Of a DNA stretch of 64,000 bases, positions 25,495 through 34,981 are shown one piece after another. Every line of letters begins with the position of its first letter. Position 1 is the first letter of the stretch. The notes beneath the pieces were generated by a model. That model saw only the letters and a list, made by a program, of their open reading frames with translations, did not search any database and was not told the DNA's origin. Both the position numbers and the translations under genes were made by a program. Origin of the DNA: Nostoc mirabile CHAB5784 (GTDB lineage: Bacteria > Cyanobacteriota > Cyanobacteriia > Cyanobacteriales > Nostocaceae); assembly GCF_020829645.1 (NCBI RefSeq), contig NZ_JAIVFS010000025.1, positions 39,618 through 103,617 on the forward strand, given 5' to 3'.

Positions 25495-26160
25495 ATGATT
25501 GCATTACAAACTCTATTTCATGCAATTGCTCAAGCTGAAGATGAACAGACGTTGCGATCGCACATACCCGCAGAAATGAGTGAGTATTTTTCAGCTACAC
25601 GATGTGGGCTGTTTTTCTTTGCTCAAATTCCTCTAGCTAACAGCAAGCTCCAAAAAGCGCTGCAAATTGCATTATCACCCCAACACAATCCAGTTGCACG
25701 CTACTTGCTAGAACGCCATGCCCCTGTTCATGAAGCTTTGGTAGTAGAACCTAAGACATGGCAGTTGATTTGTCCTCGTGCCGATCACTGGCACGTCATG
25801 GCAGGGCCAATTGTCAGCAATGGTAAGTTAGTGGGGGTGGTAGGTTTTACCCGTGAGCAGGGAATGCCTGCATTCGACTCACAAAATCTCACAGATTTAA
25901 GTGCGCTTTGTCTGCATATTTCTACTTGGGTGACAATGGTGCGAGCGCAACACCCATTACTATTACAGACAGAGCGTTTAACGCCTCGTGAAGTGCAAAT
26001 TGCTTCCTTGGTGGCTCAAGGACAAACTAATGCAGAAATTAGTGCTGAACTTTGGATTACTGAAAACTCTGTCAAGCAAGCCTTAAAAAGGATGTTTCGC
26101 AAGCTTGAGGTTTCATCTCGTGCTCAGATGGTTGCAAAGCTTTCCACAGTTTCAAAATAA
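25495..26160 (+). CDS. GAF-domain LuxR-family transcriptional regulator
   Basis: From the ATG at 25495 the product has 221 residues. An N-terminal GAF-like sensory domain (about 5-145, with GPIVSNGKLVGVVGFTR) is followed by a LuxR/GerE helix-turn-helix (about 158-220: LTPREVQIASLVAQGQTNAEISAELWITENSVKQ is the usual recognition unit). There is no receiver domain, so it is not a response regulator. The ligand is unknown. A TTG nine bases upstream is the only other start. It is alone on its strand. Confidence 0.85.
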   Translation: MIALQTLFHAIAQAEDEQTLRSHIPAEMSEYFSATRCGLFFFAQIPLANSKLQKALQIALSPQHNPVARYLLERHAPVHEALVVEPKTWQLICPRADHWHVMAGPIVSNGKLVGVVGFTREQGMPAFDSQNLTDLSALCLHISTWVTMVRAQHPLLLQTERLTPREVQIASLVAQGQTNAEISAELWITENSVKQALKRMFRKLEVSSRAQMVAKLSTVSK

Positions 26161-26324
26161 ATGCCCTGTACTAACCATTTCTATAAAAATTAAGGTGAAA
26201 CGGCTGAAGGGGAAAAGGAAAAGGTTTTGAATACATCCTTTACCTTTTCCCAGACCACAAGGAAGGTGAAGATTACTTATCCGAACCGTATTCGGGTGAC
26301 TCTCTGGCTTAGGCATCCACCTAT

Positions 26325-26667
26325 GTAGGACTTACGCACTGTACAAATGCATCGTGATGTGCATTACCTATCTTGAGGAAGTTTTCAGGCTTTTCTTAAT
26401 TATCCTGCGATCGTAAATAGACCATGCTGTAGGGGCACAGCATTGCTTAGCCCTTACAAAAGATATGGTTTTTAACCCAATACGCTTGGCTTTGTGAAAA
26501 ATTGCTTTGTTGGGTTAAGCAAAGCGCAACCCAACAAAGCCCCGGAAATGTTGGGTTTCGTTCCTCAACCCAACCTACACAGTTTAAGGTTTTTAGCGTT
26601 AACTCAACTGTATTGGTTTTTAACGTTGACCCATATTTGGTATTTATTGTCAATGCGTAAGTCCTAC
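26325..26667. mobile_element. Element with GTAGGACTTACGCA ends, containing a second MITE
   Basis: Perfect 14-bp inverted ends GTAGGACTTACGCA / TGCGTAAGTCCTAC bound a 343-bp segment without a gene. Its right end supplies the first base of the TAG stop codon of the EAL gene (on the minus strand). A different element (26477-26614) is nested inside. Confidence 0.7.
26477..26614. mobile_element. MITE of the CAATACGCTTGG family with 10-bp target duplication
   Basis: The element begins CCAATACGCTTGG and ends CTGTATTGG-like sequence, contains the inverted GTTGGGTT / AACCCAAC motif, and is flanked by perfect direct repeats GGTTTTTAAC at 26467-26476 and 26615-26624. Two other copies with their own 10-bp duplications lie at 36650-36831 and 43203-43431. 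Confidence 0.8.
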
Positions 26668-28379
26668 TATGCTGCAATTGTCTCCATAAGCTGAGAAATT
26701 TTCTGCAACATCGGGGCAATTATATCAGCAGGGACAGGACGACTGAAGTAGTAACCCTGACCTTCATCACATCCCTGCATTTTCAGGTAGTCAAGCTGTT
26801 CTTGGGTTTCCACACCCTCTGCTGTGATACTCAACCGGAGGCTTTTTGCGAGGGCAATAATGGCATCGGTGACGGCGGCGCTATCAGGATTAGACATGAC
26901 ATCCTGCACAAATGACTGATCAATCTTCAGTATATTCACAGGAAAGCGCTTCAAGTAGCTCAGGGAGGAATAACCGGTGCCGAAGTCGTCTAGAGCCAAC
27001 CATATACCCAGTTCTCGTAATTGTTTTAAGGTTTTAATTGATCGCTCAATGTTACCCATCAAGAAGCTTTCTGTTACTTCCAGTTCCAGATCAGATGCTT
27101 GGAGTCCAGTCTCCTCAAGAATTTGGTTGATCACCTCAACCAGATACGGTTGTTCAAACTGTCGAGCTGACAGATTCACAGATATCCGAATTGGGGTAAA
27201 TCCAGCAAGCTGCCAAGCACGGTTTTGGGCGCAAGCAGTTCGCAAGACCCATTCGCCAATTGGTACGATCGCACCATTGGCTTCTGCAATCGGAATAAAC
27301 TTTGCTGGAGAAATCATACCTAAAGTAGGATGCTGCCAGCGAATCAACGCTTCCATAGCTGTAACTTTTCCGCTCTGTAAATCAATCAGAGGTTGATAAT
27401 AAACCAGCATTTCGTTGCGCTCAAGCGCCCCATGTAATTCATTTTCTAATGTCAATCGTTCCTGCAACTGAGCATTAATTTCTGGCGAATAGAATTGGTA
27501 TTGGCTACGCCCTTGCTGCTTCGCTTGGTAAAGCGCTATATGAGCCTGCTGCAAAAGTTGATCTATGCTATTGCGATCATTTATGCCATTAATTGTGATC
27601 CCAATGCTGGCGGTGATATGAATCGAGTTACCCTCAACAGAAAAAGGTTTGCTCAGGGTACTCAACAGCAGCTGAGATAGCTTAATCACACTTTCAACAG
27701 AATGAATCTCCATTCGGGCAAGGGCAAATTCATCTCCACTCAAATGGGCAAGAATATCTGTTTGGGCCATACAGGTTGATAACCTCTGGGCAACTGCTCT
27801 TAACAACAAATTTATTGCCTCATGCTCCAACCCATGACTTATCCCAGTGAAATCATCAATACTTAGCAAAAAGACAGCTACAAGGCGCTGGTTATTTTCA
27901 GGTTTGGATATAATTTCAAAGAGGCGATCGCAGAATAAATCACGATTGGGCAATCCAGTCAGGTCATCATAATTAGTGATGTGGTGAATTAACTCATCTA
28001 ATTTGTGAAGAGTTTGTGAAGTATCTGCCATCAATGTACCCGCTTCATCAGCAAATTCTGTGGGCAATTCAGGTAAGGTTTTGGTGTCCAGATAATTTTG
28101 CAATGTAGCAGATGTCAAAATGACCGGTTTGAGGAGATGGTTAAGCGCATAAAGGGTGGCGGCCGTACCCGCTAACGTCGCCAACAGGGCAATAATCATA
28201 ACTCGCGCCGCCATCTCGAAAGAATAGGAGTTTGAGATGACGAAACTCAATAGTAAGGTCAAAAGTGGTACATGAGTGCCCAAAAATGCCACCAACATGA
28301 TTTTAGCGGTGTAACTTTTCTTGAGCCATCCGAAATGAGCTAAGAACGAGTATAGGTAGAGCTTGTGATTGAGCTTCAT
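26667..28379 (-). CDS. Membrane GGDEF-EAL cyclic-di-GMP protein
   Basis: The 570-residue protein has two N-terminal membrane helices (about 27-50 and 60-85), a HAMP-like linker, a GGDEF domain (about 137-300) and a complete EAL domain (about 320-565). The GGDEF signature reads SGDEF, losing the first glycine, so cyclase activity is doubtful and the domain may be a GTP sensor. The EAL domain keeps EALIRW, the DDFGTGYSSLSYL metal-binding segment and KIDQSFV, so it is probably an active c-di-GMP phosphodiesterase. There is hardly any periplasmic loop. It is transcribed alone. Confidence 0.92.
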   Translation of the reverse strand: MKLNHKLYLYSFLAHFGWLKKSYTAKIMLVAFLGTHVPLLTLLLSFVISNSYSFEMAARVMIIALLATLAGTAATLYALNHLLKPVILTSATLQNYLDTKTLPELPTEFADEAGTLMADTSQTLHKLDELIHHITNYDDLTGLPNRDLFCDRLFEIISKPENNQRLVAVFLLSIDDFTGISHGLEHEAINLLLRAVAQRLSTCMAQTDILAHLSGDEFALARMEIHSVESVIKLSQLLLSTLSKPFSVEGNSIHITASIGITINGINDRNSIDQLLQQAHIALYQAKQQGRSQYQFYSPEINAQLQERLTLENELHGALERNEMLVYYQPLIDLQSGKVTAMEALIRWQHPTLGMISPAKFIPIAEANGAIVPIGEWVLRTACAQNRAWQLAGFTPIRISVNLSARQFEQPYLVEVINQILEETGLQASDLELEVTESFLMGNIERSIKTLKQLRELGIWLALDDFGTGYSSLSYLKRFPVNILKIDQSFVQDVMSNPDSAAVTDAIIALAKSLRLSITAEGVETQEQLDYLKMQGCDEGQGYYFSRPVPADIIAPMLQKISQLMETIAA

Positions 28380-29473
28380 AAATGATGTTTGATAGTTGGC
28401 TAATTAGTTCCGAGCTATTCTGACAAAAAAGTATTTTTAGTTCACATTCCAGTGGAATTAGCTCTCATAGAACCCAACCCTGATAAGGTTACATATTATG
28501 CTTCCCAATTTAGTTTTCTACTTGATATATATAACGATAAAGTTTGTGTAAAACTTATTTTATAAGTAATCTCAGCATTAATACGTAGCTGGATAAGTTT
28601 GGCCAAGCCTGATTTTGTGCAGTCTCTTAGATAATTGGTATTATTTGGATTTGTCTAAAAAGTCAATTTTTTTGAGTTAATTATAAATATTTTTTACTTT
28701 TATATATTTTTTGATTGACTTGTATCCATAAAACTTTATTCTGAGAAACGAAGTTTATAGCCAGTCAACTTGTATGAGTAGCGAAAAAACTACAGAATTG
28801 CCGCTCTGGGTACAAGATAGAGATATAGTCAAGATAATTCGTAATTGATAATGACGCTCGATGACTCGCTACCGCAACGCTTACGTAATTCGTAGTTATG
28901 ACCCCACGACTGAAGTCGCTTGCTCTGAAAGAAGGAAAAAATTTATTTATCTCCATAAACTTTAGTTAGTTGCTCTGTACCATAAATTACGAATTACGAA
29001 TTACGAATTACTAATTATTTGGTCATTGCTCATGATGAAGAAGTACAGTGGCGAGAAGGAAAACGCCCGGATTATTCTTACACCAATGAATTTCTTCATC
29101 AAGAGAGTAAATTTCAGCATCCAGAAGGTTCATAAGATGCGATGTCTACGACGGGCTGCGCCTACGCACAAAACTTAGTCCGAAATTTTGAGATGGAAGC
29201 TTCTAATAAATCTAATCCTTAACAGTAGCTTTCGATTGTTACTGATAAGTTTAATTAAAGCATTATTTTGATAATAATGTTTTTCTTCAAAAATTAACCG
29301 CAGGGGGTTATCCCTTCCATTCCCAAAAGCAGTAGCTCTGGCGGTTAGAAGTCGAACTAGCTTGACTACACGAGACAAAACCTGCCTCCGCAGGTTAGCA
29401 AACCTTTGATTTTGTATTAGTCCACGGAGGTGGACGAGAGTTTGTGTAGTAGCGACTTCTAGTCGCCTAATAC
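28380..29473. other. Intergenic region with repeats and a possible gene relic
   Basis: Roughly 1.1 kb without an intact gene. It is AT-rich at 28380-28760, contains TAATTCG-type heptamers near 28980-29010 and a copy of the 29-bp dispersed repeat at 29139-29167. A possible coding relic lies at 29022-29135. Nothing else is recognisable. Confidence 0.5.
29022..29135 (+). pseudogene. Possible gene remnant
   Basis: A 37-codon frame ending in TAA has a strongly protein-like composition (…EEVQWREGKRPDYSYTN…, then NEFLHQESKFQHPEGS) but no start signal. It directly follows a heptamer repeat block and directly precedes a 29-bp repeat, so it looks like the 3' part of a gene truncated by repeat insertion. 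Family not recognised. Confidence 0.25.
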
Positions 29474-30211
29474 TTATTCCAGTTTATTAGTAGAAAATAG
29501 CCGATTTGTAACTTGCTTTAACACCTTTAATGCTGTTAACGAACCTCGAATCAGCCGAGTAGCAGCAAGGGGCTGTCGAAGCATTCCTATCGCTAAAGGA
29601 AAAGGATTTAGGGAGCCATCAGAGTTAATTGCTGGTGTGAGATCGGGGATATTGTGCTGACAATCGTCGCTGACTACTCGCAGCATTGCCACTACAACTC
29701 CAGCCGCATTGAAAAACTCTAGGGCGGTAAATCCTTCCATATCAACAACATCAGCCGCCAAAGTCTCACCTAAACGGCGTTTTTCGGCAGCAGACCAAAT
29801 TACGCGATAGCTTGTCAGTGACTTGACTAAATTTGGTGGGGAGTCGGGAGAGACGCGATTAATCGCGTCTGTACTGAGTGCTGAGTGTAATTGTGCTGTG
29901 AAAGTGCGATCGCATTCTCGCTGCTTTCCCTGATAAACACAATCTCGATATAGGACAATATCACCAACTGTATAGCGATCGCTCAAGCTGCCACAGATAC
30001 CCATAATCAGCACTCTGGATGGAGCTAAAAATTGTCCTTGTTGTAGGTATTTAAGTAAAGGCTTCATCCCAACAGGTATGGCTACTACCGTTGGGATAGA
30101 ACCAGTAACGCCGCTTAATCCGCGACAGACAGCTTTATATTCTGCTCCCTGAGGCACCAGAATTGTGTTAATGGGCAAAAAATTAGGCACTAGCCCTCTC
30201 GACAGTTTCAA
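29474..30211 (-). CDS. hpnG: Hopanoid-associated nucleoside phosphorylase HpnG
   Basis: The 245-residue protein has the nucleoside phosphorylase/MTA-SAH nucleosidase fold: ILIMGICGSLSDRYTVGDIVLY is the phosphate/ribose loop and VVDMEGFTALEF holds the base- and ribose-binding acidic residues. HpnG removes adenine from adenosylhopane to give ribosylhopane or its phosphate. The assignment rests on the fold plus nearby hpnA and hpnH. Its start overlaps the preceding di-iron protein gene by 29 bp. Around residues 114-121 the coding sequence contains the 20-bp palindrome AGACGCGATTAATCGCGTCT (29851-29870), a dispersed repeat read in frame as part of a loop. Confidence 0.82.
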   Translation of the reverse strand: MKLSRGLVPNFLPINTILVPQGAEYKAVCRGLSGVTGSIPTVVAIPVGMKPLLKYLQQGQFLAPSRVLIMGICGSLSDRYTVGDIVLYRDCVYQGKQRECDRTFTAQLHSALSTDAINRVSPDSPPNLVKSLTSYRVIWSAAEKRRLGETLAADVVDMEGFTALEFFNAAGVVVAMLRVVSDDCQHNIPDLTPAINSDGSLNPFPLAIGMLRQPLAATRLIRGSLTALKVLKQVTNRLFSTNKLE

Positions 30212-31037
30212 GTTTACGTTTGGGTATTAACTCAAGGATGCGGAGGGCGATACTGGCAAGTCTGGGTAGTAATTGCGGTTGGAGTAGTCGCGGATCATAC
30301 TTGCTCATCCGGCGCTGATTTTCTGATAGACAAATGCTGAGAAATTTTTCGATTGTGAGGTCTTTAGTAAAGATGTCAGTACCCGTGACGGCGAAGCCAG
30401 TCTTACTGGGGTCATCATTGCCAAAGACGGCAATCAAATTGCTGAGTGCCTTGCCGTAGTGCCAGAGAGTTTTGACGCTCCGCAGAGGGGTAAATTCCTG
30501 ACCACGATGAATTTGTGTATATGTAAACCAGTTGACAAAAAAGACAATATGGCGTGTCTCTTCGTCTATGATCGGATCAAAGATTGTGAAGATTGACTCT
30601 GGAAAAACATTAGCTTCACGAGCGATCGCAAATAGCCCGTAAGCAAAGAAGGTATCCAGGCATTCTTCAAAGCCAAAGCGCGTAAAGACTGGCTCAATAT
30701 TTTGGGGAACTTCAATAGGTTGACGTTCTGGCAGTTCGATGCCGTAACGGTCGATTAATGTTTGAAGTAGGCGGGCGTGGCGCGATTCTTCTTTACCTTG
30801 GAGAGCGATCGCATTTTGTAAAATAGGATCATTCACCGTCGCTGCGTAACCACTAACTATGGCTCCGGCTTGTCGCTCTGTATCCAGAGCTTTATCCCAG
30901 AAGGGAATACTGCGTAGCAAAGTCAAAGCTGTATCGTCCAAATCTGGCCACGGGAAATTCTCCGGTTCGTATTCCCTGTAGCTTTCCATAAAGCTCTGGC
31001 AGAATAATTCCTTATGCTCAACAGAACCAAGTTTCAT
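30183..31037 (-). CDS. Ferritin-like di-iron protein linked to hopanoid genes
   Basis: The start at 31037 is favoured by an AAAGGAAA ribosome binding site about nine bases upstream; longer frames to 31148 lack one. The 284-residue product is mostly helical and has two EExRH-type motifs, EESRHARLL (about 95-103) and EETRHIVFF (about 164-172), plus further acidic helices, as in ferritin-like di-iron oxygenases. It overlaps hpnG by 29 bp and so is cotranscribed. I know no assigned function; an oxidative step on a hopanoid side chain or lipid is an inference from position. Confidence 0.72.
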   Translation of the reverse strand: MKLGSVEHKELFCQSFMESYREYEPENFPWPDLDDTALTLLRSIPFWDKALDTERQAGAIVSGYAATVNDPILQNAIALQGKEESRHARLLQTLIDRYGIELPERQPIEVPQNIEPVFTRFGFEECLDTFFAYGLFAIAREANVFPESIFTIFDPIIDEETRHIVFFVNWFTYTQIHRGQEFTPLRSVKTLWHYGKALSNLIAVFGNDDPSKTGFAVTGTDIFTKDLTIEKFLSICLSENQRRMSKYDPRLLQPQLLPRLASIALRILELIPKRKLETVERASA

Positions 31038-31187
31038 CTTTGAAGTTTCCTTTTGTATTAAAGATTGGGCCATATCTGAGTGACAATAAGTAATATTGCT
31101 GTTTAGTAGTAACCAAAACTCGCAAACCGAAGGTGATTGCTGTAGCATGACTAAATAATTGTGTCACCCACACGATAATTTTCCAAG

Positions 31188-33887
31188 ATGGTAAAGCTTC
31201 ATAACTCCAAATCCGCACGAGAAGTCTTCAATATTTCTAAATTGGCGATTCAATTTTCGTGGCTGACGGTGAGTTTTTGGATTGCCGTAACAGTAGCTGG
31301 TATTCTGGCTTTCAGTTCCCTCAAGTATGCCTTGTTTCCAGATATTACCTTTCCAGTGGTGGTTGTGAATGCTACAGCCCCCCTGACAACTGCCCTGGAT
31401 ACAGAGGCGAAGCTCACTAAATCCCTGGAAGAACGCCTCCGCTCCCTAGAAGGACTGGAGAATATTCGCTCATCCACTTATCCTAGTCAAACAGCCGTTG
31501 CCCTTTCTTTCGCCGTTGGGACGAATTTAGAAACATCGACCAAAGAAGTCGAAACTGCCCTCAAGCAGTTGACTCTACCTCAAGGGGCGACTTCTAAAAT
31601 TATTCCCCTGAATTTGAATGAGTCAGCCGCCATTAGCTATGCCATAGAGAGTCCCACACGGAATCTCACAGATTTGACAAAGTTGGCGAAAGACGAGATT
31701 GTGAGTGCGATCGCTAAACTGCCAGGAGTCCTGAAAGTCTCACTGTTGGGTGGCGGTACTGCAACTCCTCCCCTAAATCCATTGAATGCGAGTGCAGCTA
31801 TCCCCCAAGCAGGGGCAACATTAGTCCGGTTTAACGGGCAAGATGCACTCGCATTTCAGGTAATCAAACGTGGCAATGCTAACACCTTGGAAGTAGTGAG
31901 TCGAGTTGAAAAAGAAGTCCAAAGGCTGCGGTCTAGTCTGAAGGATGTCAAACTAACTTTAGCTTCTACTCAAGCAGAATATATCCGTCAAGCCACTCAG
32001 TCAACAATTGATGCGCTGATGGAAGCAGTCTTGTTGTCAATAGTGGTAATTTTTCCTTTTTTGTGGAATTGGCGAGCCACCCTAATTTCTGCCTTGGCGA
32101 TTCCTACGTCTTTGTTGGCGACGTTTATCGTTATGGCAATTTTCGGCTTTAACCTGGAAACAATTACCCTGCTGGCTTTAGCTTTGGTGATTGGTAGTAT
32201 TGTTGATGATGCGATCGTTGATGTGGAAAACATCATGCGACACGTAGATGATGGGGAAACTCCTCGCCAAGCAGCGCTTTTAGCTACAAATGAGATTGGG
32301 TTGACAGTCACCGCCGCCACTTTGACAGCAGTAGCGGTTTTTCTGCCCATAGGTTTGATGGGTGGGGTAATCGGTCAGTTCTTCAAGCCTTTCGGCATCA
32401 CTGTTTCAGCCGCGATGCTCGCTTCTATGCTAGTTGCTCGGACTTTATCTCCAGTCCTAGCTATCTACTGGCTGAAACCTAAACCCTCACTCTCCCCGCG
32501 TCGAGAAGCAAAAATATCGGTAGCGTTTACCCAATTTTACAGAAACTTGCTGAGTTGGTCTTTGAATCACCGCAAGATAGTTATCGGGTTAGCTGTACTC
32601 AGCTTCATCGCAGGTGTAGCACTGATTCCACTAATTCCCAAAGGCTTTATTCCTAAACTCGATCGCGGCGAATTTAATATTGCTTATACCGCTCCTTTAC
32701 CGAGTATCCCCGATTTGGGCAGACGAGGACAAGGAGGACAAGGGAGCGATATTCCCAATCCCCAATCCCCAATCCCCAATCCCCAATCCCCAATCCCCAA
32801 TCCTTTAAATGATTCTCTTGAGGTTGCGAAGAAACTAGAAGAAGTTGTAAGAAAATCACCGGCAGTTGAAACGGTATTTACGACTGTTGGTTCTCGTGAG
32901 GGTGAGCCGAACAAAGGGATACTATATGTAAAGCTTAAAAAAAATCGCACAATCACCACTGCGGAACTACAAGACCAATTCCGCTCCTCATTACCTACTC
33001 TTTCTGGGGTAACTACTAGTGTCGAAGATATTCAATTTGTCGATTCTGGCGGTCAAAAACCCCTCCAAGTAGCTTTACGCGGTAATGATCTCCAAGCCTT
33101 AAGCAAAGCAGTCAAAGCAATTAAAGAGAGAATTCAGAGACTACCGGGATTCGCTGATGTCACAGTTACAGGTGAAACAAATCCACAGGGTACAGTTTTT
33201 CAAATCGAGCGTCTGAATAATCAACGGGTGGCATACGTCAGTGCTAATCTTGGCAAAGATTTATCCTTGGGTGATGCTACTGACAAAGTGTTAGCTGAAG
33301 CTAAGGCGGTGTTACCCCCTAATGTTTCCTTAAATTTAGGAGGAGATTCTGCTAGCCAAGGAGAGGTTTTTAGCAGTTTTGGCAGTACTTTAGCTCTATC
33401 TGCCCTGTGTATTGTCATTGTACTAATTTTGCTATTCAAAAGCTGGGTAGACCCTCTGGTGATTGGTGTCTCTTTGCCTTTAGCGCTAGTGGGGGCAATG
33501 TTGGCATTACTAATCACCAAAAGTGACTTTGGGATGATTTCACTCATCGGCTTCGTCTTTTTGCTGGGGCTGGCAAATAAAAATGCCATCTTGCTGGTGG
33601 ATTACATCAACCAGTTACGCAACGCTGGTTTAGACCGCACCGAAGCAATCCTCAACACAGGACTAGTGCGCCTCAGACCAATTATGATGACCACTGCCTC
33701 CACTATTTTAGGGATGCTACCGATCGCATTAGGTTTTGGCGCTGGTTCGGAATTGCGATCGCCGATGGCTGTAGCGATCGCAGGTGGACTGGTAACTTCA
33801 ACTATCCTCAGTTTGATAGTTGTGCCAGTAGTATACGCTATTTTGGATGATTGGTTTCCCCGATTTCAGACGAGGGAGAGAAGTTAA
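31188..33887 (+). CDS. RND efflux pump inner-membrane subunit (HAE-1 type, short)
   Basis: The 899-residue protein has the RND layout: one N-terminal helix, a periplasmic loop, six helices, a second loop and five helices. The proton-relay motif is GSIVDDAIVDVENIMRH near residues 340-355; GFIPKLDRGEF opens the second loop. It is about 130 residues shorter than AcrB-type pumps, mainly in the two periplasmic loops. Residues about 517-540 are (PNPQSPI)n, encoded by a CCCCAAT heptamer repeat (32754-32802) inserted in frame. Its TAA overlaps the ATG of hpnA by one base, so the pump belongs to the hopanoid operon. It is not the MMPL-type HpnN; no adaptor gene is present. Substrate unknown, possibly hopanoids. 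Confidence 0.88.
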   Translation: MVKLHNSKSAREVFNISKLAIQFSWLTVSFWIAVTVAGILAFSSLKYALFPDITFPVVVVNATAPLTTALDTEAKLTKSLEERLRSLEGLENIRSSTYPSQTAVALSFAVGTNLETSTKEVETALKQLTLPQGATSKIIPLNLNESAAISYAIESPTRNLTDLTKLAKDEIVSAIAKLPGVLKVSLLGGGTATPPLNPLNASAAIPQAGATLVRFNGQDALAFQVIKRGNANTLEVVSRVEKEVQRLRSSLKDVKLTLASTQAEYIRQATQSTIDALMEAVLLSIVVIFPFLWNWRATLISALAIPTSLLATFIVMAIFGFNLETITLLALALVIGSIVDDAIVDVENIMRHVDDGETPRQAALLATNEIGLTVTAATLTAVAVFLPIGLMGGVIGQFFKPFGITVSAAMLASMLVARTLSPVLAIYWLKPKPSLSPRREAKISVAFTQFYRNLLSWSLNHRKIVIGLAVLSFIAGVALIPLIPKGFIPKLDRGEFNIAYTAPLPSIPDLGRRGQGGQGSDIPNPQSPIPNPQSPIPNPLNDSLEVAKKLEEVVRKSPAVETVFTTVGSREGEPNKGILYVKLKKNRTITTAELQDQFRSSLPTLSGVTTSVEDIQFVDSGGQKPLQVALRGNDLQALSKAVKAIKERIQRLPGFADVTVTGETNPQGTVFQIERLNNQRVAYVSANLGKDLSLGDATDKVLAEAKAVLPPNVSLNLGGDSASQGEVFSSFGSTLALSALCIVIVLILLFKSWVDPLVIGVSLPLALVGAMLALLITKSDFGMISLIGFVFLLGLANKNAILLVDYINQLRNAGLDRTEAILNTGLVRLRPIMMTTASTILGMLPIALGFGAGSELRSPMAVAIAGGLVTSTILSLIVVPVVYAILDDWFPRFQTRERS
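32754..32802. repeat. Heptamer repeat (CCCCAAT)n inside the RND gene
   Basis: Seven units of a 7-bp repeat lie inside the coding sequence. Since three 7-bp units equal 21 bp, the insertion reads as a repeating heptapeptide PNPQSPI and keeps the frame. The same unit occurs near 63170-63250. Confidence 0.9.
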
Positions 33888-34918
33888 TGCAAGTTTTTGT
33901 TACTGGGGGTACGGGCTTTATTGGTGCCCACTTGGTACGGTTGTTGCTGCAACAGGGATATGATGTCAAAGCCCTAGTCCGCTCAAGCAGCAATTTGGAT
34001 AATCTACGCGGTTTGGAGGTGGAAATTGTCAAAGGCGATTTGAACGATCCAAATCTCTGGCAACAGATGAAAGGTTGTCAATATCTATTTCATGTGGCAG
34101 CCCATTATTCCCTCTGGCAAACAGATCGGGAGTTACTCCACCATAACAATGTTCTGGGTACGCGCAATGTGTTGGCAGCAGCCCGCAAAGCTAGCATTGA
34201 GCGCACCGTTTATACCAGTTCAGTAGCCGCCATTGGGGTAGGATCATCTGGTCAAGTCGTCGATGAAACACATCAGAGTCCCTTAGAAAAGTTGGTGAGT
34301 GACTACAAAAAGTCTAAGTTTCTCGCTGAACAAGAAGCCATACAAGCCTTTGCTAAAGGTCAGGAGGTAGTTATTGTCAATCCCAGCAGCCCAATTGGCT
34401 CGTTGGATATCAAACCTACCCCGACAGGTGATATAATCCTGCGGTTTTTGCGACGGCAAATGCCCTTTTACTTAGATACTGGTTTGAATTTTATCGATGT
34501 GCGGGATGTGGCATGGGGGCATTTACTGGCTTTGCAACGCGGTAAATCAGGCGATCGCTATATCTTAGGTCATCAAAACCTAAGTCTCAAGGAACTACTC
34601 GAACAACTCGCCGATATCACAGGTCTAATAGCACCTCAACGAACAGTACCCGCTTGGTTGCCCCTTAGTGTTGCCTGGGTTGATGAAAACATTCTCGCAC
34701 CCTTGGGAAAATCGCCCTCAGTGCCATTGGATGGCGTTCGGATGGCGAAACAACCTATGTATTACGATGCCGCCAAAGCTGTACGAGAGTTGGGTCTACC
34801 TCAATCTCCGCTAAAGGTGGCACTTAAGGATGCTGTAGATTGGTTTGTTGCTCAGGGGTATGTCAACCCCTCTGGGGAATTAAAAATTCAAAATTCAAAA
34901 TTCAAAATTCAAAATTAA
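33887..34918 (+). CDS. hpnA: Hopanoid-associated sugar epimerase HpnA
   Basis: The 343-residue extended short-chain dehydrogenase has the NAD(P) motif TGGTGFIGAHL at 7-17 and the active-site Tyr-x3-Lys in DYKKSKF. It belongs to the HpnA group resembling dihydroflavonol reductase, found with hopanoid synthesis genes. The ATG overlaps the stop of the RND gene (TAATG). The last dozen residues (LKIQNSKFKIQN) come from an AAAATTC heptamer repeat at 34883-34916, which has probably replaced the original C-terminus. hpnH follows after 63 bp on the same strand. Confidence 0.85.
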   Translation: MQVFVTGGTGFIGAHLVRLLLQQGYDVKALVRSSSNLDNLRGLEVEIVKGDLNDPNLWQQMKGCQYLFHVAAHYSLWQTDRELLHHNNVLGTRNVLAAARKASIERTVYTSSVAAIGVGSSGQVVDETHQSPLEKLVSDYKKSKFLAEQEAIQAFAKGQEVVIVNPSSPIGSLDIKPTPTGDIILRFLRRQMPFYLDTGLNFIDVRDVAWGHLLALQRGKSGDRYILGHQNLSLKELLEQLADITGLIAPQRTVPAWLPLSVAWVDENILAPLGKSPSVPLDGVRMAKQPMYYDAAKAVRELGLPQSPLKVALKDAVDWFVAQGYVNPSGELKIQNSKFKIQN

Positions 34919-34981
34919 AGACCCCACAGATAAATCTTGGGGTTGAGAACGTGGTGTTTTGATCAATAGAGGAGTAATAGA

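Noticed and set aside
26667..28379. Active diguanylate cyclase
   Set aside because: The signature is SGDEF, not GGDEF; the intact EAL domain makes a phosphodiesterase more likely.
31188..33887. HpnN hopanoid transporter
   Set aside because: HpnN belongs to the MMPL branch; this protein has the HAE-1/AcrB-type DDAIVDVENIMRH motif and architecture.
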